Below, piece by piece: positions 59,885 to 64,000 of a DNA stretch of 64,000 bases; positions within the stretch are counted from its first letter, which is position 1, and each line of letters opens with the position of its first letter. The notes under the pieces were generated by a model, which was given only the letters and a program-made list of their open reading frames with translations, had not been told where the DNA came from and did not search any database. Made by a program: the position numbers and the translations under genes. The stretch is taken from contig CAYRNF010000014.1 in assembly GCA_964425695.1 (NCBI GenBank), positions 28,616 to 92,615 on the forward strand, given 5' to 3'. Origin of the DNA: JAKPBU01 sp964425695. GTDB taxonomy: Bacteria; Pseudomonadota; Gammaproteobacteria; Xanthomonadales; Xanthomonadaceae.

Positions 59885-61258
59885 TCAGCGCATGCTGCCG
59901 CGCAGCAGCGCCAGCAGCGCGTCGCGCGGGAGCTTGCCGGTCTCGTTGCGCGGCAACGCATCGACGCACCGCAGCGGGCGCGGCAGGAATACCGGGTCCA
60001 CCACCTCGCGCAGCGCGGCCAGGATGCGCGCTTCGTCCAGTGCGGGCGCCACCGCCAGCGCAGCGACGCGGCGCACCCCGCGCGCGTCGTCGTCGAGCTG
60101 GAACACGACCGCGTCGTGCACGCCGGCGATGCCCTGCAGGCGCCGGGTCAGGTCGCCGAGCGACGCGCGCTTGCCGGCGATCTCCAGCAGGTCCGCGTTG
60201 CGGCCGCGCAGTTCGAAGCGGCCCTGCGCGTCCACGCTCACCAGGTCGGCCAGTCGCACCGGCGCAGGCAGGTGGTGCGCGCGCACCAGCGCGCCGTCCG
60301 GCCGCGGCTCCACCGTCACGCCGGGCAGCGGCGTCCACGCGGCGTCCACGGCCGTGCGCCTGCGCGCGATCACGCACGTCTCGGTGGATCCGAACAGTTC
60401 GCGCACCTCGCAGCCGAAGCGCGCTTCGGCTTCGGCCGCCAGTTCCGGCGACAGCGGCGCGGTCGCCGACACGATCCCCGCCAGCGGCGGCAGCGCCATG
60501 CCGGACTGCACCAGCGCGCGCAGGTGCACGGGGGTGGTGACCAGCAGCCGGTGCGCGTGGGCATGCGCCAGCGCGGCGGCGACGTCGTGCGGGAAGAACG
60601 GGCGCCCGCCGTGCACGGCGGCGGGTGCGAACAGCGGCAGCAGCACCGACAGCTCCATGCCGTACATGTGCTGCGGCGGCACCGTGGCCACCACGTGCGC
60701 GACCGCACCGGCCGGCCACAGGTCGCGCAGCGCGGCCAGGTTCTGCGCGGTGCTGGCGCGGAAGCTGCCCCAGGTCTTGGCGTTGGCCGACGGCCGGCCG
60801 GTGCTGCCGGAAGTGAAGCCGATCACCGCCAGCGCCGCGTCCTCCACCAGCGGCATGGCGCCGCCCTGCCGCGGCAGCGCCGCCGGCAGCGGCCACGCAC
60901 CGGGCACCGGCACCGCCGCGGCGTCGCCATCGCATAGGCAGTAGCTGTCCGGGTGCGCCTGGCGGACGTCCTGCACCACCGCGGCGGCGCGCGAGGGCGG
61001 CAGCAGCGTCACCTGGCCCCGCACCGCGGCGGCGCACAGCGCCACCAGGAAGCGGTAGCGGTCTTCGCACAGGTTGATGGCGTGCGCGGCTTCCGGCAGC
61101 AGCGCGGCGACGCCGTGGACGTGTTCCAGGAACCGCTGGCGGCTGACGTCGCCGTCCGTGTCGAATGCGATCGCCGATTCCAGCGCCTGCGACAGCAGCG
61201 GATGCGCCGCGCGCGGTCCGCCCCACTTTTCCGATGGCTGTTCCGGCAGCGCCGACAT
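59885..61258 (-). CDS. xanA2: AMP-dependent hydroxybenzoate:ACP ligase of the pigment pathway
   Basis: The 457-residue adenylate-forming enzyme has the P-loop VIGFTSGSTGRPSANAKTWG, the middle motif VRELFGSTETCVIARR and the C-terminal RNETGKLPRDALL with the catalytic lysine. It is shorter than usual acyl-CoA ligases and lacks an extended N-terminal region. In Xanthomonas the XanA2-type ligase activates 3-hydroxybenzoate and loads it onto the carrier protein. The chorismatase and ACP genes lie about 14 kb upstream, so this gene is separated from its pathway. It is divergent from the phosphopantetheinyl transferase gene (63 nt apart). The symbol is assigned by role rather than by direct comparison. 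Confidence 0.85.
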   Translation of the reverse strand: MSALPEQPSEKWGGPRAAHPLLSQALESAIAFDTDGDVSRQRFLEHVHGVAALLPEAAHAINLCEDRYRFLVALCAAAVRGQVTLLPPSRAAAVVQDVRQAHPDSYCLCDGDAAAVPVPGAWPLPAALPRQGGAMPLVEDAALAVIGFTSGSTGRPSANAKTWGSFRASTAQNLAALRDLWPAGAVAHVVATVPPQHMYGMELSVLLPLFAPAAVHGGRPFFPHDVAAALAHAHAHRLLVTTPVHLRALVQSGMALPPLAGIVSATAPLSPELAAEAEARFGCEVRELFGSTETCVIARRRTAVDAAWTPLPGVTVEPRPDGALVRAHHLPAPVRLADLVSVDAQGRFELRGRNADLLEIAGKRASLGDLTRRLQGIAGVHDAVVFQLDDDARGVRRVAALAVAPALDEARILAALREVVDPVFLPRPLRCVDALPRNETGKLPRDALLALLRGSMR

Positions 61259-61321
61259 CCGCGTGTTGCTCCCGGCGCCCGCGGCGCCGCCCGTCCCCGC
61301 GGTAGCTTACGCTGGCATGCG

Positions 61322-61933
61322 ATGGAAACGCGCACGCCCTCCGCCCCGGCCGCCGCCCACCGCATCGGCCCGGTGCGCTGGGTGCAGCTGCCGCACGCCG
61401 CCGGCGTACCCGCGCAGCCGCTGGCCGAAGCCTGGCTCGCCTCGCAGCTGGGCAACCGCGCAGCGGCGTCCGCGCTGGTGCGCGACGCCCACGGCCGGCC
61501 GCGCTTCGTGCCGCCGCGCGCGTACGACGTGAGCTGGAGCCACAGCGGCGAAGGCCTGCTGGTGGCGCTGGGCGAAGGCGTGGACGTGGGCGCCGACCTG
61601 GAGCGCCTGCGCCCGCGACCGCGCGCGCTGGAACTGGCGCGGCGCTTCTTCGACCCGGTGGAGACCGCCTGGCTCGAGGCGCTGCCCGGGCCGCGGCGCG
61701 AGGACGCCTTCGTCCGCATCTGGTGCGCCAAGGAAGCGATCCTGAAGGCGCACGGCCGCGGCATCGCCTTCGGCCTGCACCGGCTGCGCATCGCCGAGCG
61801 CGACGGCGCCCTGTACCTGGCCTCGGCGGACCCGGAACTGGGCAGCGCGGCCGACTGGAGCGTGCACGAGGTCCTGCCCCGGCCCGGCTACCGCGCCACC
61901 CTTGCCTGGCGGCCGGCCGCGTCGGTTTCCTGA
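61322..61933 (+). CDS. 4'-phosphopantetheinyl transferase (Sfp type)
   Basis: The 203-residue Sfp-type enzyme transfers phosphopantetheine from CoA to carrier proteins. Motifs: DVSWSHSGEGLLVALG, the Mg-binding Asp in VGADLERLRPRPRALELARR, and RIWCAKEAILKAHGRGIAFG with the WxxKEA...K pattern. It is most likely dedicated to the pigment ACP, since it is divergent from the AMP ligase. I start at the ATG at 61322; an ATG two codons earlier lies in a different frame. A TAGCTTACGCT stretch lies just upstream but gives no clean spacing. Confidence 0.9.
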   Translation: METRTPSAPAAAHRIGPVRWVQLPHAAGVPAQPLAEAWLASQLGNRAAASALVRDAHGRPRFVPPRAYDVSWSHSGEGLLVALGEGVDVGADLERLRPRPRALELARRFFDPVETAWLEALPGPRREDAFVRIWCAKEAILKAHGRGIAFGLHRLRIAERDGALYLASADPELGSAADWSVHEVLPRPGYRATLAWRPAASVS

Positions 61934-61967
61934 ACGTGTCGGGGCCGGGCCCCCCGTGGCCCGCTCC

Positions 61968-61973
61968 TACAAT
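61968..61973 (+). promoter_or_regulatory. -10 hexamer of rsmG (leaderless type)
   Basis: TACAAT ends 6 nt before the rsmG ATG (spacer GCCGCC). Confidence 0.5.
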
Positions 61974-61979
61974 GCCGCC

Positions 61980-62618
61980 ATGAACGACGCCGCGCGCGCC
62001 TCCCTGGAACTTCGCCTTTTGCCGGGCCTGGACGCGCTGGGCATCGACCCGGTGCACGCCGCTGCGCTGCTGGACTACCTGGCCCTGCTGGACCGCTGGA
62101 ACCGCACCTACAACCTCACCGCGATCCGCGACGCGGGCGAGATGGTGGACAAGCACCTGCTCGACTCGCTGGCCATGCATGCGCACGTGGCGGACGTGGC
62201 GCACCTGGCGGACCTGGGCACCGGCCCCGGCCTGCCCGGCATCCCGCTGGCGATCGTGCAGCCGCGGCTGCAGGTGGCGCTGGTGGAGAGCAACGGCAAA
62301 AAGGCGCGCTTCCTGCGCGAGGCCGTGCGCAGGCTGGGGCTGCGCAATGCGGAGGTGGTGGAATCGCGGATCGAGGCGTTCGACGCCCCGGGCCGGTTCG
62401 ATGCGATCACCGCACGCGCGCTGGCCACGCTGCCGCTGATCCTGGAACTGGGCGGCCACCTGCTGGGCCTGCGGGGCCGGCTGCTGGCGATGAAGGGCGT
62501 GGTGCCCGAAGACGAGATCGCGGCGCTGCCGCCGGCCTGGCGCGTCGCCGCGATCCACCCGCTGCACGTGCCCGGACTGGGCGCGGAGCGCCACCTGGTG
62601 GTGGTGGGCCGCGCGTGA
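61980..62618 (+). CDS. rsmG: 16S rRNA (guanine-N7) methyltransferase
   Basis: The 212-residue SAM-dependent enzyme methylates G527 of 16S rRNA. The SAM motif is HLADLGTGPGLPGIPLAIVQ (about residues 78-97), followed by ALVESNGKKARFLREAVRR and FDAITARALATLPLILELG. WNRTYNLTAI in the N-terminal part is the classical RsmG start region. In many bacteria the gene lies just before parAB, as here. A leaderless-type start with TACAAT 6 nt before the ATG is present. Confidence 0.96.
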   Translation: MNDAARASLELRLLPGLDALGIDPVHAAALLDYLALLDRWNRTYNLTAIRDAGEMVDKHLLDSLAMHAHVADVAHLADLGTGPGLPGIPLAIVQPRLQVALVESNGKKARFLREAVRRLGLRNAEVVESRIEAFDAPGRFDAITARALATLPLILELGGHLLGLRGRLLAMKGVVPEDEIAALPPAWRVAAIHPLHVPGLGAERHLVVVGRA

Positions 62619-62766
62619 ACGGGCGCGGGCACCCGGCGGCGCACGGATCGGCCCGGCCGCCGGCGCGGCGCCCGGCGCAGCGCGCGGCGCGGGGTATCAT
62701 CCCGGGCCCGACCATGGCTGCCGCGGCCGGGATTCCCCGAGTCCACGCGAGGCGCCCGTAACGCGC

Positions 62767-63573
62767 ATGGCCCGCATCATCGCTGTCGCAAACCAGAAAG
62801 GCGGGGTCGGCAAGACCACGACGTCGGTCAACCTGGCCGCCGCCCTGGCCGCCGCGCCCAAGCGCGTGCTGCTGGTGGACCTGGACTCGCAGGGCAACGC
62901 CACCATGGGCAGCGGCGTGGACAAGCGCGAACTCGAGGCCTCCACCTGCGACGTGCTGCTGGGCGAACAGTCCGCGGCGGACGCGATCGTCGCCGCCTCC
63001 GAAGGCTTCGACCTGCTGCCCGGCAACACCGACCTGACCGCGGCCGAGATCGAGCTGATGGACCAGGAGGGCCGCGAGCAGCGGCTCAAGCGCGCGCTGG
63101 ATCCGCTGCGCGACCGCTACGACTTCATCGTCATCGACTGCCCGCCGGCGCTGTCGCTGCTCACCCTGAACGCCCTGACCGCGGCGGACAGCGTGCTGGT
63201 GCCGATGCAGTGCGAGTACTACGCGCTGGAAGGCCTGACCGCGCTGCTGCAGACCATCGATGCGCTGAAGGCCAAGCTCAACCCGGGGCTGGAGATCGAG
63301 GGCGTGCTGCGCACCATGTTCGACGTGCGCAACAACCTGGCCAACGCGGTGTCCGCCGAACTGGTGGAGCATTTCGGCGACAAGGTGTTCCGCACCATCG
63401 TGCCGCGCAACGTGCGCCTGGCCGAGGCGCCCAGCCACGGCCAGAGCATCGTCGGCTACGACAAGGCCTCGCGCGGGGCCATCGCCTACCTGGGCCTGGC
63501 CGGCGAGGTGCTGCGCCGCCAGCGCGAGCGCCAGGCCGGCGCGGCCGCCGCAGACACGGAGAAGGCGGCATGA
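62767..63573 (+). CDS. parA: Chromosome partitioning ATPase ParA (Soj)
   Basis: The 268-residue P-loop ATPase positions the chromosome origin together with ParB-parS. The deviant Walker A motif is VANQKGGVGKTTTSVNLAAA (about residues 7-26), followed by VLLVDLDSQGNATMGSGVDK, FIVIDCPPALSLLTLNALTA and the C-terminal VRLAEAPSHGQSIVGYDKAS. The start is the ATG at 62767. The stop overlaps the parB ATG by 4 nt. A 148-bp gap to rsmG holds no perfect parS site that I can see. Confidence 0.97.
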   Translation: MARIIAVANQKGGVGKTTTSVNLAAALAAAPKRVLLVDLDSQGNATMGSGVDKRELEASTCDVLLGEQSAADAIVAASEGFDLLPGNTDLTAAEIELMDQEGREQRLKRALDPLRDRYDFIVIDCPPALSLLTLNALTAADSVLVPMQCEYYALEGLTALLQTIDALKAKLNPGLEIEGVLRTMFDVRNNLANAVSAELVEHFGDKVFRTIVPRNVRLAEAPSHGQSIVGYDKASRGAIAYLGLAGEVLRRQRERQAGAAAADTEKAA

Positions 63574-64000
63574 CCGCTGCGAAGAACGCACCCGCCAAGA
63601 AGCGCGGCCTGGGCCGCGGCCTGGAAGCGCTGCTGGGGCCGAAGGGCGCCGCCGAGGCGCCGAAGCTGGAAGCCACCGCGCAGGACACCCTGCGCAACCT
63701 GCCGGTGACCGCGCTGGCGCCGGGCAAGTACCAGCCGCGCCGGCGCATGGACGAAGCCAAGCTGTCCGAGCTGGCCGACTCGATCAAGGCCCAGGGCGTC
63801 ATCCAGCCGATCGTGGTGCGCGAGCTGTCGCCGGGCACGTTCGAGATCATCGCCGGCGAACGCCGCTGGCGCGCCTCGCAGCTGGCCGGCCTGGACGAAG
63901 TGCCGGTGGTGGTGCGCGAGGTCGACGACCGCACCGTGGTGGCGCTGGCGCTGATCGAGAACATCCAGCGCGAGGACCTCAACCCGCTGGAGGAAGCGCA
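63570..64000 (+). CDS. parB: Chromosome partitioning protein ParB (partial)
   Basis: The first 143 residues are present; the rest lies beyond the right edge. It begins with a basic segment (KKRGLGRGLEALLGP), then the ParB/Srx-like core LRNLPVTALAPGKYQPRRRM, SIKAQGVIQPIVVREL, FEIIAGERRWRASQLAG (the CTP-binding GERRxRA motif) and LALIENIQREDLNPLEEA at the window end. ParB clamps onto parS near the origin. It is translationally coupled to parA by a 4-nt overlap. Confidence 0.97.
   Translation, partial: MTAAKNAPAKKRGLGRGLEALLGPKGAAEAPKLEATAQDTLRNLPVTALAPGKYQPRRRMDEAKLSELADSIKAQGVIQPIVVRELSPGTFEIIAGERRWRASQLAGLDEVPVVVREVDDRTVVALALIENIQREDLNPLEEA

Noticed and set aside
62619..62766. Possible parS site or replication origin near parAB
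   Set aside because: I found no palindrome close to TGTTTCACGTGAAACA and no DnaA-box cluster in the visible part. The origin may lie beyond the right edge.

Overview
This is a very GC-rich (roughly 70 percent by eye) chromosomal window from a member of the Xanthomonadaceae (Lysobacteraceae), most likely a Lysobacter, Luteimonas, Pseudoxanthomonas or Xanthomonas relative. The evidence is a xanthomonadin/aryl-polyene pigment cluster with a XanB2-type chorismatase, a C-rich-loop small RNA beside polA that resembles Xanthomonas sX13, and the density of housekeeping genes. I see no rRNA, tRNA, CRISPR array, prophage or insertion sequence. The only repeats of note are a tandem array of palindromic units and one mirrored promoter pair.

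Left part (1-28 kb). A Fur-type iron-uptake operon reads leftwards (TonB receptor, DUF3649 protein, PepSY protein), preceded by two tandem Fur-like boxes. Next comes a haem A/cytochrome oxidase assembly operon (surf1, SCO-like protein, ctaA, ctaB) with no oxidase structural genes beside it. A gap of about 745 bp carries the sX13-like RNA, followed by polA, a DUF2782 lipoprotein, a DUF3667 membrane protein, a metallopeptidase-TPM fusion, a cation efflux transporter, a stress-type short-chain dehydrogenase with a histone-like tail, chaB, uvrD, a haem oxygenase-bacteriophytochrome pair, a glutathione transferase, the repeat array, and two secreted peptidases (DPP IV-like and M13).

Middle part (28-45.5 kb). 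This is the pigment cluster. It contains a ketosynthase with a chain-length-factor-like partner, a glycosyltransferase, two flavin-dependent halogenase-like proteins, a ketoreductase, two hot-dog dehydratases, an MMPL exporter, a LolA-like protein, two acyltransferases, a membrane protein, an acyl carrier protein and the chorismatase that makes the hydroxybenzoate starter. The starter would be loaded by the AMP ligase at 59.9-61.3 kb onto an ACP activated by the adjacent phosphopantetheinyl transferase (61.3-61.9 kb). Two envelope proteins (33.9-35.0 kb) sit inside the cluster with their own terminators.

Right part (45.5-64 kb). It holds hemB, a GNAT acetyltransferase and aroE, then a six-gene membrane operon reading leftwards (RDD, SpoIIM, DUF4129, DUF4350, MoxR, DUF58) with another RDD gene just upstream. 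After these come a gamma carbonic anhydrase divergent from an aldehyde dehydrogenase, a DUF411 protein, exonuclease III, a GlsB-type membrane protein, the two outlying pigment genes, rsmG, parA and the start of parB. A recurring signal is a -10-like hexamer (TAnnnT) ending 6-7 nt before the start codon of at least eleven genes, which suggests widespread leaderless transcription.
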